A program made the position numbers and the translations under genes. From positions 248,001-312,000 of the forward strand of contig NZ_JACVAP010000003.1 of the NCBI RefSeq assembly GCF_014851915.1: 64,000 bases of DNA, read 5' to 3'. Position 1 is the first letter of the stretch, and every line of letters begins with the position of its first letter. Positions 44,960 to 53,267 of the stretch are shown piece after piece. This DNA comes from Xanthomonas sp. XNM01 (lineage in GTDB: Bacteria > Pseudomonadota > Gammaproteobacteria > Xanthomonadales > Xanthomonadaceae). Under the pieces are notes generated by a model. It was not told the DNA's origin. It did not search any database and saw only the letters and a list, made by a program, of their open reading frames with translations.

Positions 44960-47103
44960 GCGGAATCTCCGGAACGCTGCGAGCGGAATCCCTGCCGCCC
45001 GCTGGTGACGATGTGGCGACCGAGCCGCTGGAAACCGCGGGCGCTGGCCTTGAGCACGCCCGAGAGCGAACGCAGGAAGGTGTCGCGATCGTGCTGCCCC
45101 CACTGCGAGACCCAGATGTCGGCACGGGCGAAGGTCGAGGCGACCAGCCAGCGCTCCTGCTCCAGCGTCATCTCGTCGAACTGGATGCTCAGCCCGCTGT
45201 CGTCGCGGTCCTGGCGCACGATGGCCGGCAGCCGATGGCTGCGGTTGCGGTGGCGCAGCTCGATCTCGACCTCGGTCCCCGGATGGATCGGCTGCGGCAC
45301 GTCCAGCCGCAGCGCCATGCCGCCGGTGGAGAAATTGACCGTGCTGCAGGCCAGGGCCTGGCCGTCGCGCAGATGCAGCACCGCCGGCATCTGCAGCGGC
45401 ACGCGGTGCGCGCGGCGGATCTGGCGCTGCTCGCTGGAGGTGGCGATGGTCGCGCCGAGGATGATCATGTTGTAGATCGTCCAGCCCAGGTTGAGCCAGA
45501 TCGTGTTGACCTCGCCATTGGTGTCGGCCATCAGCAGGCGCAGCACGCCGGCGGCGACGCCGGCCAGGTTCAGCGCCAGCAGGAACAGGTAGGGCTTGGC
45601 GATCTGCGCATCGAAGTAGCTGCGCTCGACCAGGCCGCCCTTGGCGGTCACGTTGAACTTGCCCAGCTTGGGATTGATCACCGCCATCAGGGTCGGGCGC
45701 AGGATGTACCAGGCCAGCGTGGTCTCGTAGACCTCGTTCCACAGCAGGTGGCGGTGCTTGCCCTGCACGCGCAGGTTGGTGATGCTCGACTGGATGATGT
45801 GCGGCAGCGCGTAGGCCAGGATCATCAGCGCCGAGGCATGGATCACGTGCGCGCCGAAGAACAGGAAGGCCAGCGGCGCGGTCAGGAAGATGATCCGCGG
45901 CAGGCCATAGAAGAAGTGCAGCATCGCGTTGCTGTAGCAGATGCGCTGCGCCATCCCCAGGCCCTTGGCGAACATGGGGTTGTCGACGCGGAAGATCTGC
46001 GCCATGCCGCGCGCCCAGCGGATGCGCTGGCCGACGTGGGCCGACAGGCTCTCGGTGGCCAGGCCGGCCGCCTGCGGGATCGGCAGGTAGGCGCTGCGGT
46101 AGCCGGCGCGGTGCAGGCGCATCGCGGTATGCGCGTCCTCGGTCACCGTTTCCACCGCCACGCCGCCGATCTCCTCCAGCGGCCCGCGCCGGATCACCGC
46201 GCAGGACCCGCAGAAGAAGGTCGCGTCCCACTGGTCGTTGCCGTCCTGCAGCAGGCCGTAGAACAGCTCGCCCTCGTTGGGCACCTTGCCGAAGGTGCCG
46301 AGGTTGCGCTCGAACGGGTCCGGCGAGAAGAAATAGTGCGGGGTCTGCACCACGGCCAGCCCGGCGTCGCGCAGGAAGCCGCCCATCGACACCTGCAGGA
46401 ACGAGCGGGTCGGCATGTGGTCGCAGTCGAAGATCGCGACGAACTCGCCACAGGTCTTCTTCAGCGCGGCGTTGATGTTGCCGGCTTTGGCGTGGTTGTT
46501 GTTGGTGCGGGTGATGTAGTGCACGCCGACCTGCTCGCAGAACTCGCGGAACTCGTCGCGGCGGCCGTCGTCGAGCAGGTAGATGTTGAGCTTGTCGGCC
46601 GGCCAGTCGAGCACGGTGGCGGCCAGCACGGTGGTGCGCACCACCGACAGCGGTTCGTTGTAGGTCGGGATGAACACGTCGACCGTCGGCCACAGCGACT
46701 GGTCCTCGGGCAACGGCACCGGCTTGCGGTTGAGCGGCCAGGCGATCTGGAAGTAGCCCAGCACCAGGATCAGGAACGCATAGATCTCGGCCAGCACCAG
46801 GCCCAGGCCCAGGGTCACGTCGACGATGCTGCCCACGCCCATCGTCTCGGTCAGGCGCCAGTACATGTAGCGGGTGGACATGGTCAGCGACAGCCCCATG
46901 AGCACCAGCACGACCAGCCGGCTCTCGCGGTTGCGCAGGACCATGGCGATGAGGAACACCACCGCCGAGAACGCCAGCTGCTGGCCGACGTCCAGCGGCA
47001 CGGTCACCACGAACGCCAGGAACAGCAGCCCGACCACGCACAGCGTCCAGAACGCCACCTTCGCCACAAAGGCATCCCCTGCCGGGGTGGACCGCAGACC
47101 CAT
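44956..47103 (-). CDS. bcsA: Cellulose synthase catalytic subunit BcsA (GT2 + PilZ)
   Basis: Processive UDP-glucose:cellulose glycosyltransferase in the inner membrane. The 715-aa protein has N-terminal helices, the GT2 core with DVFIPTYNEP near 140, DDG, FDCDHMPTRS (DxD, about 224), the TED acid/base motif (VTEDAHTAM) and QRIRWARGM (QxxRW, about 358), then more helices. The C-terminal PilZ domain has RRAHR (RxxxR, about 560) and NFSTGGMAL (D/NxSxxG, about 588), so c-di-GMP activation should work. ATG at 47103 has GGGGAG five bases upstream. Centre of the bcsD-bcsP-bcsA-bcsB-bcsZ-bcsC operon. Confidence 0.97.
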   Translation of the reverse strand: MGLRSTPAGDAFVAKVAFWTLCVVGLLFLAFVVTVPLDVGQQLAFSAVVFLIAMVLRNRESRLVVLVLMGLSLTMSTRYMYWRLTETMGVGSIVDVTLGLGLVLAEIYAFLILVLGYFQIAWPLNRKPVPLPEDQSLWPTVDVFIPTYNEPLSVVRTTVLAATVLDWPADKLNIYLLDDGRRDEFREFCEQVGVHYITRTNNNHAKAGNINAALKKTCGEFVAIFDCDHMPTRSFLQVSMGGFLRDAGLAVVQTPHYFFSPDPFERNLGTFGKVPNEGELFYGLLQDGNDQWDATFFCGSCAVIRRGPLEEIGGVAVETVTEDAHTAMRLHRAGYRSAYLPIPQAAGLATESLSAHVGQRIRWARGMAQIFRVDNPMFAKGLGMAQRICYSNAMLHFFYGLPRIIFLTAPLAFLFFGAHVIHASALMILAYALPHIIQSSITNLRVQGKHRHLLWNEVYETTLAWYILRPTLMAVINPKLGKFNVTAKGGLVERSYFDAQIAKPYLFLLALNLAGVAAGVLRLLMADTNGEVNTIWLNLGWTIYNMIILGATIATSSEQRQIRRAHRVPLQMPAVLHLRDGQALACSTVNFSTGGMALRLDVPQPIHPGTEVEIELRHRNRSHRLPAIVRQDRDDSGLSIQFDEMTLEQERWLVASTFARADIWVSQWGQHDRDTFLRSLSGVLKASARGFQRLGRHIVTSGRQGFRSQRSGDSA

Positions 47104-47164
47104 GAAACTCCCCTAAAACGATCGGCCGCGGTCGCGGCCTCCGCATATCTACCGGAAACAACGT

Positions 47165-47186
47165 GCCGATCCTGTCATGGATCGGC
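47165..47186. repeat. Hairpin in the bcsP-bcsA spacer
   Basis: Perfect GCCGATCC/GGATCGGC 8-bp stem with a six-base loop in the 104-bp gap between bcsP and bcsA. No T-tract; perhaps an mRNA processing or stability element separating bcsDP from bcsABZC. Confidence 0.4.
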
Positions 47187-47207
47187 GCCTGCGGCGAGGC
47201 AGGTCGG

Positions 47208-47645
47208 TCAGGAAGCGCGGAAGCGGCTCAGCGGGCTGTCGTCGGACCGGTCGGCCGGCAGCGGCGCATCGGCCAGGCGCTGGAACAGGCGGTCCAGCGA
47301 GGTCTTGGCCGCTGGCTTGCCGGCCGCGTCCTTCGCTTCGATCCGGACTACGCTGGCGATCACCGGTACGGCCGGCTTCTCCAGCACCGGCTCGACGACC
47401 TCGGCCGCCACCGGCGTCGCCACCAGCGGTGCCTCGGGCGCTGCCGGGCTTGTCGGCGCTGCGGCGACCGGCAGGGGCGGCGGTGCAGCGGCCGGCTCGC
47501 GCCGCGACGGGCCGCTGACCGGGGTCTGCAGCTGGCTGTCGGAGAAATCGCGGTAGCCGCCGTTGTCGCCACGTCCGTCCAGCCGCTGGAACAGGCCGGC
47601 GATGTCGTCGTGGTCGGCGGTGGAGGGGGTCTTGTGCTTGCTCAT
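47208..47645 (-). CDS. bcsP: BcsP-like accessory protein of cellulose synthase
   Basis: Protein of 145 aa without signal or membrane segment. The N-terminus DHDDIAGLFQRLDGRGDNGGYRDF in outline matches the BcsP/BcsR-type pattern (DI..LF.R..G....Y.DF). A long Pro/Ala/Val-rich linker runs about 45-105, and the C-terminus TSLDRLFQRLADAP ... DDSPLSRFRAS repeats the LF.RL motif. BcsP is described as a cytoplasmic accessory factor in operons with bcsD and localises cellulose synthase in some bacteria; the assignment here relies on this pattern and on position between bcsD and bcsA. ATG at 47645. Confidence 0.72.
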   Translation of the reverse strand: MSKHKTPSTADHDDIAGLFQRLDGRGDNGGYRDFSDSQLQTPVSGPSRREPAAAPPPLPVAAAPTSPAAPEAPLVATPVAAEVVEPVLEKPAVPVIASVVRIEAKDAAGKPAAKTSLDRLFQRLADAPLPADRSDDSPLSRFRAS

Positions 47646-47659
47646 GACGTCTCGACGGG

Positions 47660-48118
47660 TCAGGACACGCGTGAAAGGACGAAGGTCGTCAGGTCCTGCG
47701 ACCCGGCGTCGGCGATGCGGACATCGAGCCCGGCCGCCATGCCGGCGGCGCGGAACCAGCCGCGGTAGACACCTTCGAGAAATCCGGCCGCCCAGCTGGC
47801 GCGGACGCCGAGCGCCGCCGACAGCGGCGATGCGGCATGCCGGATCAGCACCTGGTCGGGCCGCTCCTCGAACGCGACGAAGCCCCAGTCCAGGGTCGAC
47901 CACATCGTGTTGGCCGCGCCTTCCAGCGCGTCCAGGCTCGCGGCGCCGGGCAGCGGCTGGGCCTGGGCGAAGCGCTCGCCGATGCGGGCCATCAGCCGGG
48001 CCAGGTCCGCTTCCGGCAGCGCGTGCTCGAACTCCTCGCCGAGCGCGCGCAGAAAGCCGCGCCACTGCGCGGCGCAGGCGTGGGAACGGTGATAGTCGAG
48101 CAGGTCGGGAGGGGTCAT
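47660..48118 (-). CDS. bcsD: Cellulose synthase subunit BcsD
   Basis: Periplasmic octameric ring protein that in Komagataeibacter aligns glucan chains for crystalline cellulose. The 152-aa product begins MTPPDLLDYHRSHACAAQWR and has FLRALGEEFEHALPEADLARLMARIGERFA in outline, LEGAANTMWSTLDWGFVAFEE and a C-terminal LTTFVLSR, matching the AcsD/BcsD fold. ATG at 48118 starts at the homology; the longer in-frame start at 48262 would include the presumed promoter. It has no signal peptide, as in other BcsD. First gene of the operon, 14 bp before bcsP, about 36 nt after a sigma-54-type start site. Confidence 0.85.
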   Translation of the reverse strand: MTPPDLLDYHRSHACAAQWRGFLRALGEEFEHALPEADLARLMARIGERFAQAQPLPGAASLDALEGAANTMWSTLDWGFVAFEERPDQVLIRHAASPLSAALGVRASWAAGFLEGVYRGWFRAAGMAAGLDVRIADAGSQDLTTFVLSRVS

Positions 48119-48165
48119 CCGTGTGTCCGGAGGCAGACCGGTCCGTGGGGGGCATCGAAGTGGAA

Positions 48166-48180
48166 GCAAGATCGGTGCCA
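48166..48180 (-). promoter_or_regulatory. Near-consensus sigma-54 promoter of the bcs operon
   Basis: On the minus strand TGGCAC-N5-TTGC with GG and GC ten bases apart, almost exactly the -24/-12 consensus. The predicted start site near 48154 gives a 36-nt leader to bcsD. Sigma-54 promoters need an enhancer-binding protein; the palindrome at 48274 is the obvious candidate site. Confidence 0.7.
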
Positions 48181-48273
48181 AAAAATCGACACCCGGGAAA
48201 ATATGAGAACTCCATCCCATATCGCTTCCCGCGAACCGTCGCTCCAGTCGAAAAGTGCGCACCCAGTCAAAAA

Positions 48274-48290
48274 ATGACGCACTGCGTCAT
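48274..48290. promoter_or_regulatory. Palindrome ATGACGC-ACT-GCGTCAT upstream of bcsD
   Basis: Perfect 7-bp arms around three bases, centred about 128 bp upstream of the predicted sigma-54 start. The same motif occurs once more in the window, upstream of wecB (61019-61035). It is a candidate enhancer-binding-protein site. Confidence 0.65.
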
Positions 48291-48361
48291 CCACGATACC
48301 GGGGGCTGCGGCCGGTTCCAAGGGCCGCACCGCGAAGCTGGGAAGGCGGTCGCTGTACCGC

Positions 48362-48913
48362 TCAGCGTTCCAGCCGTTGCTGGAATCCGGCCAGAAAGGC
48401 CTCGATCTGCGCGCGGGTGCGCGCATCCTGCAGTTGTCCGTCGGCATCGAACGCCTGCCCCGCGAGCGACACCAGCACCCTGCCCCCAGCCCAGAGGTCG
48501 CACCCCAGGGTCCGCAGCACCGGCAGCCACGCGTCCTGCGCGAGGATCGTGCCGAACCTGCCGGGCGAGGCGCCGATCAGTGCCACGGGCCGGCCGCCGA
48601 ACAGCGCCGGAATCCCGGCAGCCGGGCGCGACAGCCAGTCGATGGCGTTCTTGAACACGCCCGGGATGCCGTTGTTGTACTCGGGCGTGGCCAGCAGCAG
48701 ACCGTCCGCGGCCAGGATCCGCGCCTTCAGCGCCTCGACTGCCGGCGGAATCCCCTGCCCGGCCTCCAGGTCGCCGTCGTAGAGCGGGATGCCGTGCAGC
48801 GTGACGACCTCCAGCTCCATGCCGGCCGGCGCGAGGCCGGCGGCCGCGTGCAGCAGCGCGGTGTTGAGCGAGCCGGCGCGCAGGCTGCCGGACATGCCGA
48901 GGATGCGGGTCAT
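48362..48913 (-). CDS. NADPH-dependent FMN reductase family protein
   Basis: Flavodoxin-fold oxidoreductase of 183 aa: MTRILGMSGSLRAGSLNTAL (phosphate-binding loop GSLRxxSxN), ATPEYNNGIPGVFKNAIDWLSRP (the PEYN..IPG..KN.IDW signature) and PVALIGASPGRFGT. It probably reduces quinones, chromate or azo compounds or FMN with NAD(P)H. ATG at 48913 overlaps the osmC stop (ATGA). Last gene of the pncB-osmC-reductase string, which might concern nicotinamide cofactors and redox stress, though this is only suggested by position. Confidence 0.88.
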   Translation of the reverse strand: MTRILGMSGSLRAGSLNTALLHAAAGLAPAGMELEVVTLHGIPLYDGDLEAGQGIPPAVEALKARILAADGLLLATPEYNNGIPGVFKNAIDWLSRPAAGIPALFGGRPVALIGASPGRFGTILAQDAWLPVLRTLGCDLWAGGRVLVSLAGQAFDADGQLQDARTRAQIEAFLAGFQQRLER

Positions 48914-49341
48914 GCGGTGTCTCCCGTCCAGTGGTCGATCCGGTCCGCGCGCCGCGACACGATGCGCGCGCCCTGGCGCAGGGTCAGCGTCACCGGCGTG
49001 CGCTGGACCACGTCCAGCAGCCGGTCCCACCGCGCATCGTCGAGCGCACCGCCGGCGTGCAGCACGCGCTCGATGCGGACCGCGCCGTCGGCGTCCTTCA
49101 ACAGGGTCAGTTCGGCACGGAAACCGCCCAGGTCCCAGCCCTTGCGCTGCGCGTACATGCGCAGCGTGATCGCAGTGCAGGCGGCCAGCCCGGACAGCAC
49201 CAGGTCGTAGGGCGCGGGACCGGCATCGCCGCCACCGGCGCTGGCCGGCTCGTCGGCGACCAGCGCATGGCCACCGGCCTGAAGCTCGTGGCGATGGTCG
49301 GGGCCGGAGGCGACGATGCCGACGCGGGAGATGGTCCTCAT
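48910..49341 (-). CDS. OsmC family protein
   Basis: Protein of 143 aa of the OsmC/Ohr peroxidase-like fold: HALVADEPASAGGGDAGPAPYDLVLSGLAACTAITLRMYAQRKGWDL in outline, with the conserved Cys in LAACTAITL, then LLKDADGAVRIERVLHAGG. Only this one of the two peroxidatic Cys positions is evident, so peroxidase activity is uncertain. ATG at 49341 begins at the homology (MRTISRVGIV). It lies between pncB and the FMN reductase, overlapping the latter by four bases. Confidence 0.85.
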   Translation of the reverse strand: MRTISRVGIVASGPDHRHELQAGGHALVADEPASAGGGDAGPAPYDLVLSGLAACTAITLRMYAQRKGWDLGGFRAELTLLKDADGAVRIERVLHAGGALDDARWDRLLDVVQRTPVTLTLRQGARIVSRRADRIDHWTGDTA

Positions 49342-49351
49342 CGATGCGTGC

Positions 49352-50530
49352 TCACAGCTCGGGCGGCAGGCCGAACACCTGCCGCAGGTAGGAGAGATAG
49401 CCCGGGTCGTCGCACATGCTCTTGCCTGGCGAATCGCTGAGCTTGGCCACCGGCTGGCCATTGCAGCGGACCATCTTGATCACGATGTTCAGCGGCGTCG
49501 GGCCCAGGTCGTTGGTCAGGTGCGTGCCGACCCCGAACGCGGTCTGGCAGCGGCCGCGGAAGTAGTCGTACAGGCGCATCACCTTGTCGATGTCCAGGCC
49601 GTCGCTGAACACCAGGATCTTGCTGACCGGATCGACCCGGCGGCTGCGGAAGTGCGCCAGCATGCGGTCGCCCCAGGCGAACGGGTCGCCCGAGTCGTGC
49701 CGCACGCCGTCGAACAGCTTGCAGAAGTACATGTCGAAATCGCGCAGGAAGGCTTCGAGCCCGACCACGTCCGACAGCGCGATGCCGAGGTCGCCGCGGT
49801 ACTCGCGTGCCCACGACTCCAGCGCGGCCACCTGCGAGTCGCGCAGGCGCGGGCCCAGCGCCTGGAACGCCTGCAGGTACTCGTGCGCCATCGTGCCGTG
49901 CGGGGTCATGCCGTACAGGCGCGCGAAATGCACGTTGCTGGTGCCGACGAACTGGTCGCCGAGCTGCTCGCGCAGCAACGGCAGCATGTGCCCGTGCCAG
50001 TGCCGCGAATAACGGCGGCGGCTGCCGTAGTCGGCGATGCGGCACTGCTCGAAGCCGGGCGCGTCGCGCAGCAACGCGGTCTTGGCCCGCAGCCGGCGCT
50101 CGCCCTCGGCGAAGTCGGCCGCGCTGGTGTTGCGGAACCAGACCTCGTTGATGATCGCCAGCAGCGGCACCTCGAACATGATCGTGTGCAGCCAGGGCCC
50201 GCTGATGTCCAGCTCGATCTCGCCCGGCACCGTCGACGACGGGCGCAGGTCGATGTACTTGCGGTCCAGGTGGAACAGACCGAGGAAATCGGCGAAGTCC
50301 GGCTTCACGAAACGCAGGCCGCGGATGTAGTCCAGCTCCTCGGCCGAGAAGCGCAGGCTGCACAGATGATCGATCTCGGCGTTGATCTGGTCGATCCAGC
50401 GCGCCAGGTCGATGCCGGGCGTGCGGCACTTGAACCGGTACTGCACGATCGCGCCGGGGTGCTGGTGCAGCACCGCCTGCATCATCGTGAACTTGTAGAG
50501 GTCGGTGTCGAGCAGGGACTGGATGATCAT
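49352..50530 (-). CDS. pncB: Nicotinate phosphoribosyltransferase PncB
   Basis: Makes nicotinate mononucleotide from nicotinate, PRPP and ATP in the NAD salvage pathway. The 392-aa protein starts [20 protein letters not shown] and contains [60 protein letters not shown] in outline (phosphorylated His region), [16 protein letters not shown] and [17 protein letters not shown] at 50530 is chosen at the homology start; an in-frame start 29 codons upstream adds unrelated sequence. It follows the GT2 gene by 52 bp but is functionally unrelated to it. Confidence 0.96.
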   Translation of the reverse strand: MIIQSLLDTDLYKFTMMQAVLHQHPGAIVQYRFKCRTPGIDLARWIDQINAEIDHLCSLRFSAEELDYIRGLRFVKPDFADFLGLFHLDRKYIDLRPSSTVPGEIELDISGPWLHTIMFEVPLLAIINEVWFRNTSAADFAEGERRLRAKTALLRDAPGFEQCRIADYGSRRRYSRHWHGHMLPLLREQLGDQFVGTSNVHFARLYGMTPHGTMAHEYLQAFQALGPRLRDSQVAALESWAREYRGDLGIALSDVVGLEAFLRDFDMYFCKLFDGVRHDSGDPFAWGDRMLAHFRSRRVDPVSKILVFSDGLDIDKVMRLYDYFRGRCQTAFGVGTHLTNDLGPTPLNIVIKMVRCNGQPVAKLSDSPGKSMCDDPGYLSYLRQVFGLPPEL

Positions 50531-50582
50531 CGGTGTTCCGTAGGGCACGGCCGGCGCGTGCGGCGCCAGGCGGAAGGGAGGC

Positions 50583-51425
50583 TCACGGGCGCAGGTGCCG
50601 GCGCAGGACGACGGCACCGAAATGCGCCCAGATCATCGCGAAGACCAGGCCGCGCGTGACCGGCCCGCGCCGCGCCGCCTCGAATCGGCTGAAATAGCGC
50701 CACAGGCCGCGATGCTTGTGCCATTCGACGAACACCGGCCTGGACCGGCTGGACACGCCGCGGATGTGCACGACGCTGACGTCGTTGGCCACCGCGACCA
50801 CCGCCCCGGCCTCGCGCACGCGCCGGCACAGGTCCAGGTCCTCGGCATGCAGCCGGTAGCCGGTGTCGAAGCCGCCGATCGCCTCGAACACCGCGCGCGG
50901 CACCAGCATCAGCGCACCGGACACGGCCTCGACCGGCTGCAGCACGCACGCCGGGTCGGCGGCCACGTCCAGCCGCGCGCCGGCCGCGGGCGCGCGCAGC
51001 ATCGCGGCGAAATCCGGATCGCGCCGGCGCGCGGCGCCGTCGGCGATGCCGTCCTCGTCGCGCAGGTCGGCGCCGACCAGTGCACGGCCACCCAGTGCGT
51101 CGGCGTGCAGGCGCAGGCGCCGCAGCGAATCCGGATGCACCCGCAGGTCCGGATTGACGAAGGCCAGCCAGGGCGCGTCCGAGTCGGCGGCACCCTGGTT
51201 GCAGGCCACCGCGAAACCGGGGTTGTCGGGATTGGCGATGAAGCGCAGCCGCGGGTCGGCCACCGCGTGCCGCTGCACGATCTCCAGGGTGCCGTCATCC
51301 GAGCCGTTGTCGACCACCCGGATCTGGACCACATCCTCGGCGGCGCGCAGCCGCGCCAGGCAGTCGTCCAGCGTGGAGGCGCTGCGGTAGCTGACCACCA
51401 CCGCGGCGATGCCGGTCGCGCTCAT
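50583..51425 (-). CDS. GT2-family glycosyltransferase (rhamnosyltransferase-like)
   Basis: Cytosolic or membrane-associated GT-A fold enzyme of 280 aa: [66 protein letters not shown] (DxD-like NPD), [20 protein letters not shown] and [15 protein letters not shown] (acid/base ED). WbbL/RfbF-like pattern; donor sugar unknown. ATG at 51425 overlaps the preceding gene's stop (ATGA). Last of the probable polysaccharide operon that begins at wecB. Confidence 0.85.
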   Translation of the reverse strand: MSATGIAAVVVSYRSASTLDDCLARLRAAEDVVQIRVVDNGSDDGTLEIVQRHAVADPRLRFIANPDNPGFAVACNQGAADSDAPWLAFVNPDLRVHPDSLRRLRLHADALGGRALVGADLRDEDGIADGAARRRDPDFAAMLRAPAAGARLDVAADPACVLQPVEAVSGALMLVPRAVFEAIGGFDTGYRLHAEDLDLCRRVREAGAVVAVANDVSVVHIRGVSSRSRPVFVEWHKHRGLWRYFSRFEAARRGPVTRGLVFAMIWAHFGAVVLRRHLRP

Positions 51426-52285
51426 GCCGACTCTCCCGCGACGTGGCCGGCCGGCGGCTGGAACAGGTCGTCCTGGGCCACCTGGCGCAGGCTCCGGTGC
51501 AGCGTCTGCAGCTCACCCCGCTGCGCATGCAGCGGATCGTCCATCAGGAAGCGGGCCAGGCGCGCATGCCAGGTCGGCCAGCGGGCGGCCAGCGCGTCCA
51601 TGTCGCCATCGGACGGGCCACCCTCGCCGCCGCGGGCGACATAGGCGGTCTCGCACAGCACGTTGCGCCAGCCGAGCCCGCTCAGGCGCAGCGACAGGTC
51701 GATCAGCGCCGCGTACCAGGAGTCGAAGCTGTCGACATCCAGCCCACCGGCGCGCAGACGGGCGCTGCCACGGATGGCGACCGCGTGCGCGACCGCGGCC
51801 GGAAGCTCCGGGTGCAGCGGCGGCATGGCCGCGCAGGCCTGCGCGGTGAGCGCCGGCTCGGCCGGCGGCGGCATCACCTCGCCCAGCCGCGGCCAGGCGG
51901 CGGTTTCGCCGGCGTTGCACCATGGGGTCGCCGTGGCCACGGCCGGATCGCGCGCCAGGCAGGCCGCAAGCTGGACCAGCCAGCCCGGCAGCGGCCGCGC
52001 ATCGGCCGACAGCACCACGACGTCGGCGCCACCGCAGGCCAGCAGCATTTCCTGCAGGTGCGCGACCTGGCCGATGCCGCGCGGCCGGCGCGTGTACTCG
52101 GCCTGCAGCCGGGTCCGCGCCAGCCAGCCTTCGACGATGGCGATGCCGCGCGGGCCCGCGCAGGCGTCGTCGGCCAGCCAGACGGGGGTGCCCGCCGGCG
52201 TGCCGGCCTCCAGCGCGGCCAGGCAGGCATCCAGTGCATCCTCGTCGGCGCCGAGCGGCAGCAGCACGATGGGTAGGTCGCTCAC
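51422..52285 (-). CDS. GT2-like protein, divergent
   Basis: Protein of 287 aa with a GT-A-like outline: LPIVLLPLGADEDALDACLAALEAGTPAGTP, VWLADDACAGP, GIGQVAHLQEMLLACGGADVVVLSADARPLPGWL (DxD-like SADA), then a helical part with SFDSWYAALIDLSLRLSGLGW and VLCETAYVARGG, which corresponds to the acceptor-side GT2 region. The metal-binding Asp pair is poorly conserved, so it may be inactive or a partner of the GT at 50583, with which it overlaps. The start codon is GTG at 52285 without a clear SD. It follows the YbcH-like gene by 100 bp. Confidence 0.6.
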   Translation of the reverse strand: MSDLPIVLLPLGADEDALDACLAALEAGTPAGTPVWLADDACAGPRGIAIVEGWLARTRLQAEYTRRPRGIGQVAHLQEMLLACGGADVVVLSADARPLPGWLVQLAACLARDPAVATATPWCNAGETAAWPRLGEVMPPPAEPALTAQACAAMPPLHPELPAAVAHAVAIRGSARLRAGGLDVDSFDSWYAALIDLSLRLSGLGWRNVLCETAYVARGGEGGPSDGDMDALAARWPTWHARLARFLMDDPLHAQRGELQTLHRSLRQVAQDDLFQPPAGHVAGESA

Positions 52286-52330
52286 GATGGGGACGCGGAC
52301 TCGTCTTCGGACATGCGGACTTTATCAGGG

Positions 52331-52358
52331 CCGGGCATGCGGCCGGCCGCCTGCCCGG
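52331..52358. repeat. Long GC palindrome in the spacer before the GT genes
   Basis: CCGGGCA and TGCCCGG flank GCGGCC/GGCCGC, a 28-bp nearly perfect palindrome with one mismatched pair, in the 100-bp gap between the YbcH-like gene and the GT2-like gene. No T-tract; it may attenuate transcription into the GT genes. Confidence 0.4.
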
Positions 52359-52385
52359 CGCCTGGCAGGCACGCGCACACCGGCC

Positions 52386-53246
52386 TCAGCGGCGGCGCGC
52401 CAGCGCCCGCCGCAGCGCCTCGACCGCGGCCGGGTCCAGGTAGTGCGGGCCCTCGAACAGGTACACGCCCTCGCCTCGGTACGCGCGCAACTGGGCCACC
52501 AGCTCGCCGGTGGTGGCGGCGCGGAAGCCTCCGGCCGGGTCCGGACGGAACGCTTCGACGACCAGGCGCACCCGATCCCGGCCCAGCGCCGACCGCAGCG
52601 CCGCCAGGTAGTCGACCGCGACCTGCGGCTGGCGGGTATGCAGCCCGACCCCGTCCTGGAACAGCACGCCGACATCGTCCGGCAGCCACGCCTGCAGCCA
52701 TGCCGCCAGCGCCGCACCGCCGATGTTGTGGTTGTCGTAGACGCTCACCCACAACGGACGCGGCAGCGCCGCCAGCTGCGCGGCCATGGCCGGCGCATCG
52801 GTCCAGCCGGGATCGATCTCGACCGGGAAGTACCAGGCCACCACGTTGACCGGCGGCGCGTGGGCGATCACGCACCGCGAGCGCTCGACCAGTGCGGCGA
52901 CCTCGCCGCGCGCGCGTGCCTCGTCGTAGTCGCCGGCCAGCCCGAGGATGACCTGGCGCGCCCACGGTTCGTCCGCGATGCGCGCCCAGTCGGGCAGGCC
53001 CGCGTCCACCGGCGGCGTTCCGCAGCCGGCCACGAAGCCGTGCGGGCCGGCCTGGCTCCATTGCACGACCAGGGTCCGTGCGCCGAGCCGCTGCCAGCTG
53101 CCCTGCGGGCGCACGGTAGCGGCATCGGGCTGCCAGAAGATGCCCTCGATGCGTGCCGCATCGCGCGCCTGTGCGGCAGCGGCCGACGCGAGCGCCAGCC
53201 CCAGCAGGCAGGCGCGCATCAGCGGGCGGTTCGGCACACAGCGCAT
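52386..53246 (-). CDS. YbcH/DUF4434-like exported protein of the Nfr-type locus
   Basis: Protein of 286 aa with signal peptide (MRACLLGLALASAAAAQA if ATG at 53219; ATG at 53246 adds nine residues; neither has a clear SD). The mature part looks like a TIM-barrel glycosidase relative: RIEGIFWQPDAATV, GARTLVVQWSQAG, VVAWYFPVEIDPGW (Glu-containing strand end), LWVSVYDNHNIGG and GVLFQDGVGLHT, a DUF4434-type motif. In E. coli the gene after nfrB-nfrA is ybcH, and this gene holds the same place. It could trim or modify the polymer. The family assignment is from motif and position, not alignment. Confidence 0.6.
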   Translation of the reverse strand: MRCVPNRPLMRACLLGLALASAAAAQARDAARIEGIFWQPDAATVRPQGSWQRLGARTLVVQWSQAGPHGFVAGCGTPPVDAGLPDWARIADEPWARQVILGLAGDYDEARARGEVAALVERSRCVIAHAPPVNVVAWYFPVEIDPGWTDAPAMAAQLAALPRPLWVSVYDNHNIGGAALAAWLQAWLPDDVGVLFQDGVGLHTRQPQVAVDYLAALRSALGRDRVRLVVEAFRPDPAGGFRAATTGELVAQLRAYRGEGVYLFEGPHYLDPAAVEALRRALARRR

Positions 53247-53267
53247 GCGTGGATCGAGGCGGCGGGA

